Numbered from the stretch's first letter, positions 50,616-59,854 are shown. The stretch: DNA of 64,000 bases from Paenibacillus sp. FSL R5-0766 (GCF_037971845.1 NZ_CP150227.1:2232001-2296000), one strand, 5' to 3'. Translations and numbers: made by a program. The notes: generated from the letters alone by a model not told the origin.

Positions 50616-52379
50616 TTAGCTACCTCCCTTGCGAAGATCTAACAACCCGGATACGTCAGGGCCTTCATCGGCAACCTCACGTTGAATGGAGTTCAGCGAT
50701 TGTCCAAGTGAGTCCATTTTACGGCGAATATCTTCATCAGTTTGTGATTCCAATATGATTTTGTACAAACTTTTCTCAATAGACTCCTTTTTCTCCAGCC
50801 GTTCCAGAATAACATCCAGCCCGCCGATCACCATTTCAAACATATTGATCTTCTCATGCAGCAGACTCAGAATATGTTCCTCAATGGTTCCGGTCGTAGA
50901 TAAATTGAAGATGTTCACGTCATTTTGCTGCCCAAGCCGGTGTACCCGGCCGATCCGCTGCTCTACCCGCATAGGGTTCCAAGGCAGATCAAAGTTGATC
51001 ATATGATGGCAAAATTGCAAATTGATGCCTTCACCACCCGCTTCGGTTGCAATCATGGCCTGCACACGCCCGCGGAAGAGATCCATCATCCAGTCTTTTT
51101 TGCCACGATTCATACCACCCCGATAGGGTACAGCCGTAAGCCCATTGTTGCGGAAATAGTTTAGCAGATACTCCTGTGTGGCCCGGTATTCGGTGAAGAT
51201 GATTACTTTTTCATTCATGTTCCGAATCAGTTCCATTGTTTTCTCGGCTTTGGTATTTTCCTTGATCGCTTTAATATGGGCAACGAGTTCCCAAATCTTG
51301 TCCCGAAGGGGAGAGTCCAGCGGAAGTTTCTTCGACAGATTAACCAGCGTCACGAATACAGCATCCCGACTGCTGCACACTTCACGCTGCAATGTAACAA
51401 GGGAGAGCATGCTGCTCAGATTGCCGCCAGCTTCCTGGTACTGGTCTTTGACAAAGGAAGTCACACCATCATAAAGCGCTTGTTCTTCGGGCGATAATTG
51501 CAGATTCACGTTGGAGACGTTCCGTTTGGTAAATTGAACGGGGCCTTCGCCGCGGCGGTTACGAATCATGACTTTGGATAACTCGTTCTTAAGCTGTTCC
51601 TGATTTTTCGGAACCCGCTTGTCTACAACAAAGTTGGCCGCAAAGTCACCCTGACGACCCAGTTGACCGGGCTTCAGCAGGTTGATCAGATTGAACAATT
51701 CACTCATATCGTTCTGCACAGGTGTAGCTGTGAGCAGAAGACAATACTTTTTGCGCAATTTCAGCATGAATTGATAGTTGGTTGTTTTCTTGTTTTTGAG
51801 CTTATGAGCCTCGTCAATAATAATCATGTCGTAATCGGTATTCAGCAGCATATCTTTATGCGGGTCACGTTTGGCTGTATCCATGGAAGCAACAACCACT
51901 TCATTCTGCCAGGAATAGGCCTTTTTCTGGGCAATAGCAGGGATGCCAAATTTCGAATTCAACTCCCGTACCCATTGCAGCACAAGAGACGCTGGCACGA
52001 GAATGAGTACCTTGGATACGAGACCTCGAACCATATATTCTTTCAGAATGAGACCGGCTTCAATGGTTTTGCCAAGACCCACCTCATCGGCGAGAATGGC
52101 ACGGCCTGACATTTCAAATAATACTCTGCGTGCAGTGTCCATCTGATGAGGAAGTGGAGTAAGGCCTTGTAGATGCTTCAAACACTGGATCTCGTCAAAA
52201 TTGGGAATCAGATTGGTTTCTTCGGCTTGAATGCCCAGTTGGAAGAGTCGATAATCCCCCCAAGGACCTCCTTTATCCAGTCGTGATTCCAATTGATTAA
52301 TCCAGCTTCGATCAAATTCCAGCGGAACGGGCAGCTCGGCTACAGGTTGATTGGTGTGGTGCGGGTTTTTCCGGTTCAT
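50616..52379 (-). CDS. yqhH: SNF2-type ATPase, YqhH
   Basis: A 587-residue Swi2/Snf2 translocase resembling Bacillus YqhH and distantly RapA. The motor motifs are intact: LADEVGLGKTIEAGL (I), LVPASLVLQW, IIDEAHKLKN (II, DEAH), LLTATPVQN (III), then the second domain with VIIFTEYRATQEYL, ATEAGGEGINLQF (V) and RIGRVHRLGQ (VI). The C-terminus lacks extra DNA-binding domains. It probably remodels DNA or nucleic-acid complexes together with YqhG; the target is unknown. ATG 52379 follows GGGGAGG. Confidence 0.93.
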   Translation of the reverse strand: MNRKNPHHTNQPVAELPVPLEFDRSWINQLESRLDKGGPWGDYRLFQLGIQAEETNLIPNFDEIQCLKHLQGLTPLPHQMDTARRVLFEMSGRAILADEVGLGKTIEAGLILKEYMVRGLVSKVLILVPASLVLQWVRELNSKFGIPAIAQKKAYSWQNEVVVASMDTAKRDPHKDMLLNTDYDMIIIDEAHKLKNKKTTNYQFMLKLRKKYCLLLTATPVQNDMSELFNLINLLKPGQLGRQGDFAANFVVDKRVPKNQEQLKNELSKVMIRNRRGEGPVQFTKRNVSNVNLQLSPEEQALYDGVTSFVKDQYQEAGGNLSSMLSLVTLQREVCSSRDAVFVTLVNLSKKLPLDSPLRDKIWELVAHIKAIKENTKAEKTMELIRNMNEKVIIFTEYRATQEYLLNYFRNNGLTAVPYRGGMNRGKKDWMMDLFRGRVQAMIATEAGGEGINLQFCHHMINFDLPWNPMRVEQRIGRVHRLGQQNDVNIFNLSTTGTIEEHILSLLHEKINMFEMVIGGLDVILERLEKKESIEKSLYKIILESQTDEDIRRKMDSLGQSLNSIQREVADEGPDVSGLLDLRKGGS

Positions 52380-52906
52380 GGTGTTTCCTCCCCTGCCATA
52401 CGTGATGACGTTTTATTCGTAGGTAATAGTATGGACGAATGAGAGTCAGTTCATAACTATGTAAGTTGAACTACAGTTTATTTGCACGAACACTATGATG
52501 ACAGAACAACCTTCCAATCGCTGTTATCCCCAGATTTCTTTGATTCCCTTTTCTGGAGGGGGAAATCCGGGGATAAAGGCGAACGCTTCGCTTTTTCAGG
52601 TTTTTTCTGTCCTCTCCGTTGACGTGCAAATGATTAGTTTAACTTATATTGAACCCAGAAATTTAGTAAAGGCACAGGTTTTTTCTGTCCCAAAAAAATT
52701 CACAGATATCGTATTCATGCGTATGAGGGTGTATGAAGAAGTTTGTCCGAGCAGGGGAGTCTATAGAATAAAGTCTATGATAAAAGTCTTATGGAAAATC
52801 AATATATGGTGTAATATACTGGTTTTATATCACTATATGTGGTGTTTTATCATAATTTACTCTTATAGTGAAAATGGAGATTTATTTCGGGAGGTTGAAC
52901 GTAGCG
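52380..52906. other. Leader of nrdJ with a long stem-loop and a second hairpin
   Basis: About 530 bases without a gene. A long hairpin, TTATCCCC...GGGGATAA (52524-52576), contains an inner stem (AGATTTC/GAAATC). It is followed at once by GCGAA-CGC-TTCGC and TTTTT (52579-52596), which looks like a terminator. No B12 box (GCCACTG) or other riboswitch signature was seen. The NrdR-like boxes and a promoter follow further downstream. Confidence 0.65.
52800..52844 (+). promoter_or_regulatory. Two candidate NrdR boxes around the nrdJ promoter
   Basis: CAATATATGGTG (52800-52811) and CACTATATGTGGTG (52831-52844) resemble the ACA-A/T-rich-TGT NrdR box. Their centres are about 31-32 bases apart, close to three helical turns as in known tandem NrdR boxes. 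A TATACT -10 element (52815-52820) sits between them. Confidence 0.6.
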
Positions 52907-55555
52907 ATGAAATCGAACCAACGATCGTACCCATTAGAAGGACTCAGCGAAAAAATATTTCTGGACCGATACGCCTGGAAGGACGCCGATTCGAATCATG
53001 CCAAGGTCGGAGATGTGGTATTGGTATTAACGAAGGATGATCCCAAGTTCCCAACCAAGGAAGTGGGCGAAATCATAGAACGTCAGGGTCAGCTTGTACA
53101 GGTAAGGACTCGAAGCGGAGAGATGATCGAGACAAATGTGGAGAAACTGACACTCAACATAGAAAAAACACCGGAAGAGATGTGGGACCGCCTCGCCAAA
53201 GCGATGGCTTCTGTCGAATCCACAGCCGATCAGCGGGCAACGTGGGAGTCCAAGTTCCGCTCTGTGTTGGAAGATTGGAAGTTAGTACCCGGAGGACGCA
53301 TTGCTGCGGGCGCGGGGGCAAGCGATGAGCTGACACTCTTCAATTGTTATGTCATTCCGTCTCCGCAAGACAGTCGGGGTGGCATCATGAAGACTTTGAC
53401 CGAGATGACGGAGATTATGGCACGTGGGGGAGGTGTTGGCATTAATTTGTCCTCTTTGCGTCCTCGCCGAGCGGTGGTGAAAGGTGTCAACGGATCATCC
53501 AGCGGTTCCGTATCGTGGGGCGGATTGTTCAGTTATACGACTGGACTGATTGAACAGGGCGGAAGCCGCCGAGGTGCGCTTATGCTCATGATGAATGACT
53601 GGCATCCGGATGTGCTTGATTTTATTACCGTGAAACAAACGATGGGGCAGGTGACCAATGCCAATCTGTCTGTATGTGTGAGCAACACATTTATGGAGGC
53701 TGTCAAGCAGGATGGAGATTGGGATTTGGTTTTCCCCGATACAAACGATCCGGACTACGACACCGAGTGGAACGGGGATATGCATCAATGGAAAGCAGCA
53801 GGTCATTCGGTGGTGCACTATCGTACACTGAAGGCGCGCGAAATCTGGCATACCATTATTGAATCAGCCTGGAAATCGGCAGAGCCTGGTGTGGTATTCA
53901 TGGAGTACTATAACCAGATGTCCAACAGCTGGTACTTCAATCCGATCATCTGTACTAATCCTTGCGCAGAACAAGGCCTGCCTGGCTGGGGTGTATGTAA
54001 TCTGTCTGCCATTAATCTGTCCAAATTCTACGATGAAACAAATCATGATGTGGCATGGGATGAACTGGCGGAAACCACTCGTATCTCGGCTAGATTTTTG
54101 GACAATGTCATCGATGCAACACCATATCATTTTGAGGAAAATAGACTGAATCAGCAGCGTGAACGCCGGGTTGGGCTTGGCACGATGGGACTGGCAGAGC
54201 TGATGATTAAGCTGCGTATTCGATACGGCAGTCCTGAATCTCTTGTTTTTCTGGATAAACTGTATGGATTCATGGCGAAGGAGGCCTATCTGGCATCGGC
54301 AGAGATTGCAGCAGAGAAGGGAGCTTTCCCAGCTTTCGAAGCTGAACCGTATTTAAAGAGTGGATTCATGAAAAATATGGTGGCGACGTACCCTGAAGTG
54401 GGAGAGGCCATTCGTAAACAGGGCATTCGAAATGTCACACTGATCACACAAGCGCCAACGGGAAGTACAGGTACGATGGTGGGCACATCAACAGGTATTG
54501 AGCCGTATTTCGCCTTCAAGTATTTCCGTCAAAGCCGTCTGGGTTATGATGAACAGTTCGTACCGATTGCACAAGATTGGCTGGATGAACATCCGGGTGA
54601 AGCCTTACCAGATTATTATGTGACAGCAATGGATCTGTCGGCTGAGAATCACATCCGGGTGCAGGCTGCCATTCAGCAATGGGTGGATAGTTCGATCTCG
54701 AAGACGGCCAATTGTCCGGCTGATTTTACAGTGGAGGACACGGCTGAGCTGTACGAACTGGCCTTCGACCTAGGCTGCAAGGGAGTAACGATATATCGCG
54801 ACGGCAGCAGGGATGTGCAGGTGTTGTCCACGTCGAAGAAGGAAGAGAACAAGACCGAAGATGTAGATTTGACATTAAATACTAACTTGGAGACGGTTCC
54901 TGATGTGTCAGTTAGTGAACTGACAAATAATGCTGAAGTGCAGGCAAGTGATGGAACTTCCAATAGCCAGGATGGTGTTAGAACGCATTCTTCCGATCAA
55001 GCCCCTTCCTCTTCTACAGTGCTGGATAAACAATACAGAAGCCGTCCTCAAGTACTGCGCGGTGCGACATACAAAATCAATACGCCATTCGGTATGGCTT
55101 ACATTACGATCAATGATCTGGAGGGAACGCCGGGTGAGATTTTCCTGAACGTGGGCAAAGCGGGCTCGGACGTGTTTGCGATGGCTGAAGCACTCGGTCG
55201 AGTATGCTCTCTGTTCCTTCGATACGGAGATCATGGGCACAAGGTTGAACTGTTGATCAAACATCTCAAGGGAATCGGTGGTTCGGGCGCGATTGGCTTC
55301 GGAGCCAACCGGGTTGAATCGATTGCTGATGCAGTCGCCAAAGCATTGGAAAGTCATGTACAGAGCAATGTGCAGGAGAACGAAACTGGAGCATTACAAG
55401 AACAGAATCAAGTGGAGAGCACGTATCCAAAAGTGGAGGATCAGAAAACCTTTATCGAATCAAGAGATTTATGCCCTTCATGCGGCTCGGCATCCCTGAT
55501 GAATGTGGAAGGATGCAAAACATGCAGCAACTGTGGGTACAGTAAGTGCAATTAA
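52907..55555 (+). CDS. nrdJ: Vitamin B12-dependent ribonucleotide reductase (class II)
   Basis: An 882-residue enzyme reducing ribonucleotides to deoxyribonucleotides with adenosylcobalamin, not needing oxygen. Key segments: FNCYVIPSPQDSRGGIMKTL (first active-site Cys), GGGVGINLSSLRPR, NPCAEQGLPGWGVCNLSAINLS (thiyl Cys and catalytic Asn/Glu), and the QAPTGSTGTMVGTSTGIEPYF segment. An N-terminal ATP-cone-like region of about 70 residues precedes. The C-terminus is a Cys-rich redox tail (CPSCGSASLMNVEGCKTCSNC). ATG 52907 is 12 bases after GGGAGG, a wide spacing. Two candidate NrdR boxes lie upstream. Confidence 0.95.
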   Translation: MKSNQRSYPLEGLSEKIFLDRYAWKDADSNHAKVGDVVLVLTKDDPKFPTKEVGEIIERQGQLVQVRTRSGEMIETNVEKLTLNIEKTPEEMWDRLAKAMASVESTADQRATWESKFRSVLEDWKLVPGGRIAAGAGASDELTLFNCYVIPSPQDSRGGIMKTLTEMTEIMARGGGVGINLSSLRPRRAVVKGVNGSSSGSVSWGGLFSYTTGLIEQGGSRRGALMLMMNDWHPDVLDFITVKQTMGQVTNANLSVCVSNTFMEAVKQDGDWDLVFPDTNDPDYDTEWNGDMHQWKAAGHSVVHYRTLKAREIWHTIIESAWKSAEPGVVFMEYYNQMSNSWYFNPIICTNPCAEQGLPGWGVCNLSAINLSKFYDETNHDVAWDELAETTRISARFLDNVIDATPYHFEENRLNQQRERRVGLGTMGLAELMIKLRIRYGSPESLVFLDKLYGFMAKEAYLASAEIAAEKGAFPAFEAEPYLKSGFMKNMVATYPEVGEAIRKQGIRNVTLITQAPTGSTGTMVGTSTGIEPYFAFKYFRQSRLGYDEQFVPIAQDWLDEHPGEALPDYYVTAMDLSAENHIRVQAAIQQWVDSSISKTANCPADFTVEDTAELYELAFDLGCKGVTIYRDGSRDVQVLSTSKKEENKTEDVDLTLNTNLETVPDVSVSELTNNAEVQASDGTSNSQDGVRTHSSDQAPSSSTVLDKQYRSRPQVLRGATYKINTPFGMAYITINDLEGTPGEIFLNVGKAGSDVFAMAEALGRVCSLFLRYGDHGHKVELLIKHLKGIGGSGAIGFGANRVESIADAVAKALESHVQSNVQENETGALQEQNQVESTYPKVEDQKTFIESRDLCPSCGSASLMNVEGCKTCSNCGYSKCN

Positions 55556-55579
55556 ATAGCATTTGGAAAAAGTGAAAAA

Positions 55580-55625
55580 GAAAAGGCACTCCTGACTTCA
55601 TCATGAAGTCAGGAATGCCTTTTTG
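55580..55625. terminator. Bidirectional intrinsic terminator
   Basis: AAAAGGCA...CCTGACTTCA pairs with TGAAGTCAGG...TGCCTTTT around TCA. It lies between the convergent nrdJ and cat genes. Confidence 0.9.
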
Positions 55626-55637
55626 TCATTTAGCTAA

Positions 55638-56285
55638 CTAACACCAATCCTGGCATCGATCTGCAAGTGATTGCAATTCATTAAATAAAACGCCAGCATG
55701 GTAGCCGTCACACACGGCGTGATGTAACTGAACGGATAAGGGAAGATAGACGTTATCGTTTTGTTGAACATATTTTCCCATCGTGAAGATAGGCAACAAG
55801 TAGGTTCCCTCATTGTAAATATTCAGATTAAATCCCGTAAAGTTCACCCATGGAATGCTGGAAACGGGAAATGTGTTTGGCTGTTCATTGGGTTTGGCAA
55901 CAAATTGTTTGTGATCTTTGTAATTCTTCATATCTTCCAGATGTCGATTGTGGAACGTCTCGAAATCTTCATGGAATGCTGTCCAGATTGTTGAGAAACT
56001 TTTGTTGTCCTCATGAAAAATCGTATAACTCGGAGACATTTCGTCCCAGTAGCCCAATTTCCCCTCGGCATCAAAACAGGTTCGAAATTCCCTGTGTGCA
56101 TTGACGACCGTAGAGATCATATGAATAAGAGCGGGATAGAACTTCAATCCTTTAAGCTTGAGTTCGGTGATCAATAGCGTGATATCCAGATTAGCAGTTA
56201 TGCTGTAGGTACATCTGACCTGATTCAAGTAGTGGTCAAAGTATGGCTTTCGATCCCACTGATCTAACACGATTGAATTAAACAT
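55638..56285 (-). CDS. cat: Chloramphenicol O-acetyltransferase (type A)
   Basis: A 215-residue trimeric CAT inactivating chloramphenicol with acetyl-CoA. The catalytic motif is LSVQLHHAVCDGYH (His at about residue 189), and the N-terminal RKPYFDHYLNQVRCTY and FHEDNKSFSTIW segments match type A. Length is typical. ATG 56285 follows AGGAGG by eight bases, but this site lies in a hairpin with a leader peptide gene upstream (56294-56352), the classic inducible arrangement. No transposon, integron or plasmid genes flank it, so it looks native to this chromosome. Confidence 0.95.
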   Translation of the reverse strand: MFNSIVLDQWDRKPYFDHYLNQVRCTYSITANLDITLLITELKLKGLKFYPALIHMISTVVNAHREFRTCFDAEGKLGYWDEMSPSYTIFHEDNKSFSTIWTAFHEDFETFHNRHLEDMKNYKDHKQFVAKPNEQPNTFPVSSIPWVNFTGFNLNIYNEGTYLLPIFTMGKYVQQNDNVYLPLSVQLHHAVCDGYHAGVLFNELQSLADRCQDWC

Positions 56286-56293
56286 AAGTTATA

Positions 56294-56352
56294 ACCTCCT
56301 AAATTTTGAATAATGTCTTCATTTAGGAGGTATATTTGACTGATTTGACCAT
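56294..56352 (-). promoter_or_regulatory. Translational attenuator of cat: leader peptide and SD-sequestering hairpin
   Basis: A 9-codon leader (56323-56352) reads MVKSVKYTS. Its 3' part, ACCTCCTAAAT (56321-56331 on the plus strand), is the exact complement of ATTTAGGAGGT (56294-56304), which holds the cat ribosome site; the 11-base stem encloses a 16-base loop. The leader's own ribosome site is weak (GATAGGAT close to the ATG). Confidence 0.85.
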
Positions 56353-56517
56353 ATCCTATCACATTCCCAGTATCGTATTTTTAGAAATTGACCATCTCAG
56401 TATAACATGATAGTGAATGTGTTGCTTATAGCGAAATCCTCTGCAAAGCGCTTTTTCAACCAGCATCTTTACTTTATAATTAAAGTTGTCTTTATAACGA
56501 AGAAGAGAGGGGATTAG

Positions 56518-57078
56518 ATGCGTCAGCCGATAGAAGAACCCATATTTTATTCTTATCCTGGAATGGTAGCGGTGGTGACTTCACGTCATGAGAGAGTTCA
56601 GAATGTGATGGCGTCCGGATGGCATACATACATCGGATCATCACCAGGCGTATATGGCATCTCCCTTCGTAAGGAAACATACTCCTATGCACTCATTGAG
56701 AAGAGTGGCGTATTCGGTGTTCATTTCCTGCCAGGTCATCGATCGGAGTGGATTCAAGCTGCAGGAACGTTCAGTGGAAGAGATACGAATAAATTCACAA
56801 GATTCGGCATTCCGTATGAGGAAGGAATCAAGGTAAGTGTACCGATTTTGACAGACGCTTATTTTGCCTATGAATGCAAGGTTATGGATATTACGACATA
56901 TGGTGACCATGAATGGATTGCAGGGGAAGTGTTGCAGCGATATCAGGATCAGAAGTACTTTCTGGAGAATGGAATGGTTGATCTGGAGAAGTTGCAAATC
57001 CCAATGTACACAGGGCGTTCAGCATACCGGATCATGGATGCGAGGACAGAAGAAAAGATTCACCCGTTCCACCTCTAG
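56518..57078 (+). CDS. Flavin reductase-like FMN-binding protein
   Basis: A 186-residue protein of the flavin reductase-like/DIM6-NTAB split-barrel family. Recognisable parts are PGMVAVVTSRHERVQNVMASGW at the N-terminus, VYGISLRKETYSYALIEKSGVFGVHFL, and the FSGRDTNKFTRFGIPYEEG segment with YFAYECKVMDITTYGDHEWIAGEV. It probably binds FMN or FAD; the reaction is not known. ATG 56518 follows GAGAGGGG by 5 bases. Divergent from cat, and followed by a terminator. Confidence 0.88.
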   Translation: MRQPIEEPIFYSYPGMVAVVTSRHERVQNVMASGWHTYIGSSPGVYGISLRKETYSYALIEKSGVFGVHFLPGHRSEWIQAAGTFSGRDTNKFTRFGIPYEEGIKVSVPILTDAYFAYECKVMDITTYGDHEWIAGEVLQRYQDQKYFLENGMVDLEKLQIPMYTGRSAYRIMDARTEEKIHPFHL

Positions 57079-57150
57079 GGTCCTAGGCAAGAAGAAGCAA
57101 TTATGAGCAAAACTTTCAATCCGGTCTGACATAGGTTTATAATGGATATT

Positions 57151-57178
57151 GGCTGCTGAGCAAGTCGGCGGCCTTTTG
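57151..57178 (+). terminator. Intrinsic terminator of the flavin reductase-like gene
   Basis: GGCTGCTGA pairs with TCGGCGGCC (two G-T pairs) around GCAAG, followed by TTTTGTT. Confidence 0.78.
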
Positions 57179-57651
57179 TTATGAATTCAATTGTTTCAAT
57201 CGATGTGTGCGTGGGTATGCTGGTTTGCGCAAGCAGGACAGGTAATTTCAGCCACTCGATGAAAAGTACTATATTTAACGACAAAATTAGAGTATGATTT
57301 TACAGCTATATGAGCTGGCAGGAAAGGTTACATCGGTTTAATCGTTTGTAACTATTCCTGTAAAGTATGAGGCTTATTTCGGGCGTATAATGCTAAACGT
57401 GAACTCACGAATGAATATAAAGAATATTTTAATAATTAAACTTAATGGACAGGCAATCGTCTTCTTTAAGATTATAGAATTCACACAGAATGTAGCATCA
57501 TCGGATCGTGCTTCAAACAGAGGCTTTTCTTATGTTGTAAATGAAAGATGGAAGGTGCAATACGTATGTTAATGACAACCAGAACGATCAGGAGTTCCTT
57601 TATGCCCCCAACACCGATGTTGTTGACTCACAGTAACAAGGAGGGGCATGC
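57179..57651. other. Intergenic region before the acyltransferase gene
   Basis: About 470 bases without a supported gene. The stretch is AT-rich with probable promoter elements for the acyltransferase in its second half. A 60-codon frame at 57390-57572 has no ribosome site and an unlikely composition. I see no riboswitch or repeat. Confidence 0.6.
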
Positions 57652-59745
57652 ATGTCACAATCGTTAAATCGTAAGAGACATATGAACGGACTTGACGGCT
57701 TGCGAGCCATCGCTGTACTTGCGGTAATCGCGTATCATCTGAATTTGGATTTTATTCCGGGCGGACTGCTCGGTGTAGGCATATTCTTTGTTCTCTCGGG
57801 ATATTTAATTACAGATATTCTCGTGTCACAGTGGCAGGAACATGGACGCATTTCACTCGGTGATTTCTGGGTAAGACGGGTAAGGCGTTTGCTTCCAGGC
57901 ATGCTGACCATGACAGCTGTGGTGATGATCTGGTTAGCTTGTACAGACCCATCCCGACTTGCTGCGCTTCGTGGTGATATCGTTTCGGGTGTATTATACA
58001 TAAGCAATTGGTGGTATATCTTTCACAACGTTTCCTATTTCGAAAGTTTTGGCCCTCCATCACCGTTTGGACATTTCTGGTCGCTGGCTGTGGAAGAGCA
58101 ATTTTATCTTATATGGCCTCTTCTACTGATCGCAGCAATCGTAGTGTTCAAAAGAAAGGGATGGCTGGTCGTTTTCATTGTCGTCGCAGCTGAATTATCT
58201 GCTGGCGCAATGGCCATCATGTATAATCCGGATTTGGACCCGAGCCGTGTATATTATGGAACAGACACGCGGGCATTTGCACTGCTTGCTGGTGCTGCTC
58301 TTGCCGTGGTGTGGCCTAGTCGCAAGCTATCGAGCTCTCTGTCTGGCATGAACCGGCTTGTGCTCGATGTGTCGGGACTTGCTGCGCTTGCTTTGTTAAT
58401 CTACATGATGCTGAACAGCAGTGAATATGATCCGTTTCTGTATCAAGGGGGCATGGTGCTTCAGGCTATTGCAACAACGTTGCTGGTAGCGGTGTTGGCT
58501 CACCCATCGTCTTTCCTGGCACGTATCATTGGCGCGAAGCCATTACGCTGGATCGGAGAGCGATCCTACGGATTATATCTGTGGCATTATCCTGTTATTA
58601 TGCTAACTAATCCCGCGGTGGATACGGGAGGAGCACATCCTGTACGAATCATTTTACAGGTTGCTGCAACGGTTGTACTGGCCTCATTGTCCCTTAAATA
58701 TATTGAAAATCCGATTCGGTACAATGGATTCCGTGATTCTTGGTCCCGATTATGGGGAAGAGGGCGGTCATCGATCGGTATACGTAATGTATTGTGGAAG
58801 CGTGCAGGTCTGTTGATGACGATTCTGCTGTTGTCCTATACGGTATCTCAGATGATGGTCTCACATGCAGCGAACTCCGACTCCCATTCGGTATCGATGT
58901 CCAACACATTGAATGGAGAGAATTCCGTAGCGGAGGAACAGGGACAGGATGTGTTGCCAGCTATTACAGCAACGTCAGGCTCTGGCCAAAAGAACGATGC
59001 TCATACCCATAAACCGGAAGCAGGAACGAAAGATGATCCGGGGAAAAATGAGAAGCCGACAGGAGAGCCTGCACCAGATTCAAAACCTGACGAACAAGAC
59101 AATTCAGTGAATCCTGGCAAAGACGGTCAGTCTGAAGATAAGCCGGCTGATGAATCCGTGACGAACGAGAATGATATACCGGATGACGCCGGAGCGAATC
59201 AATCCGATGATACGGATCATACGGATGATGCACCTGATTCATCTCAGGACAATGAAGAAACGGCTCCTCCCGCCCAGGATGGCAAGGTTCATTATACCGT
59301 CATTGGAGATTCGGTGATTTTGGATGCAAAACCGTATCTGGAGCAAAGTATATCGGGAGTGTATGTGGACGGACATGTCGGTCGTCAGATGTGGCAGGCA
59401 GGCGATGTATTGGAAGGTCTGAAGCAAAACAATCAAATGGGCAGCAAAGTGGTGCTGGAGCTCGGGACGAATGGTTCCTTTAACTCCAAAAACTTGAATG
59501 CTGTGCTTGATTATCTGAAGGATGAGGATCGGGTATATCTGGTTACTGTGCGCGTACCTCGTCCGTGGGAACGAACGGTGAACAGGGCGTTAAATGAGGC
59601 TGCATCCAAATATAGCAATGTCTCGTTGATTGACTGGAACAGTGCAAGTGAGGGACATGACGAATATTTTGAAAAAGATGGCGTACATCTCACTACGCAA
59701 GGGTCCGAAGCTTTTGCAGAACTGGTGAAGAACAGTATCCAATAA
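57652..59745 (+). CDS. OatA-like membrane acyltransferase with a C-terminal SGNH domain
   Basis: A 697-residue protein. Residues 12-360 form the acyltransferase-3 domain: about ten helices with GLDGLRAIAVLAVIAYHLNL (catalytic His), GVGIFFVLSGYLITDIL, FWSLAVEEQFYLIWPLLL and YGLYLWHYPVIML. A long Glu/Asp/Lys/Pro linker (about 425-545) leads to an SGNH-like domain (550-697) with YTVIGDSVILDAKPYL (the nucleophile Ser), ELGTNGSFNSKN and DGVHLTTQGSEA (Asp and His). It likely O-acetylates peptidoglycan or another wall glycan. ATG 57652 follows AAGGAGGGG. Monocistronic. Confidence 0.93.
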   Translation: MSQSLNRKRHMNGLDGLRAIAVLAVIAYHLNLDFIPGGLLGVGIFFVLSGYLITDILVSQWQEHGRISLGDFWVRRVRRLLPGMLTMTAVVMIWLACTDPSRLAALRGDIVSGVLYISNWWYIFHNVSYFESFGPPSPFGHFWSLAVEEQFYLIWPLLLIAAIVVFKRKGWLVVFIVVAAELSAGAMAIMYNPDLDPSRVYYGTDTRAFALLAGAALAVVWPSRKLSSSLSGMNRLVLDVSGLAALALLIYMMLNSSEYDPFLYQGGMVLQAIATTLLVAVLAHPSSFLARIIGAKPLRWIGERSYGLYLWHYPVIMLTNPAVDTGGAHPVRIILQVAATVVLASLSLKYIENPIRYNGFRDSWSRLWGRGRSSIGIRNVLWKRAGLLMTILLLSYTVSQMMVSHAANSDSHSVSMSNTLNGENSVAEEQGQDVLPAITATSGSGQKNDAHTHKPEAGTKDDPGKNEKPTGEPAPDSKPDEQDNSVNPGKDGQSEDKPADESVTNENDIPDDAGANQSDDTDHTDDAPDSSQDNEETAPPAQDGKVHYTVIGDSVILDAKPYLEQSISGVYVDGHVGRQMWQAGDVLEGLKQNNQMGSKVVLELGTNGSFNSKNLNAVLDYLKDEDRVYLVTVRVPRPWERTVNRALNEAASKYSNVSLIDWNSASEGHDEYFEKDGVHLTTQGSEAFAELVKNSIQ

Positions 59746-59824
59746 TAAGCAATCCATATTTAATACGATTTAGCACTTATTCATTATATATAGCCTGGGT
59801 GAAGCTACCGACGGCTGCAACAAG

Positions 59825-59854
59825 AAAGAGCTCTCATTGTGAGGGCTCTTTTTA
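59825..59854 (+). terminator. Intrinsic terminator of the acyltransferase gene
   Basis: AAAGAGCTCTCA pairs with TGAGGGCTCTTT around TTG, followed by TTTTA. Confidence 0.88.

Noticed and set aside
52380..52906. Cobalamin riboswitch for nrdJ
   Set aside because: No B12 box (GCCACTG) or its usual flanking arms were recognised on the plus strand.
52495..53040. A 181-codon plus-strand frame across the nrdJ leader
   Set aside because: It runs out of frame into nrdJ, has no ribosome site at its start and crosses hairpins and the NrdR-like boxes; nrdJ codes clearly in the overlap.
55638..56500. cat as a recent resistance transposon
   Set aside because: No transposase, terminal repeat or plasmid gene borders it, and the GC content and codon use look like neighbours, so a native gene is the simpler reading.
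57390..57572. A 60-codon plus-strand frame before the acyltransferase
   Set aside because: No ribosome site, AT-driven amino acid composition and no recognisable pattern.
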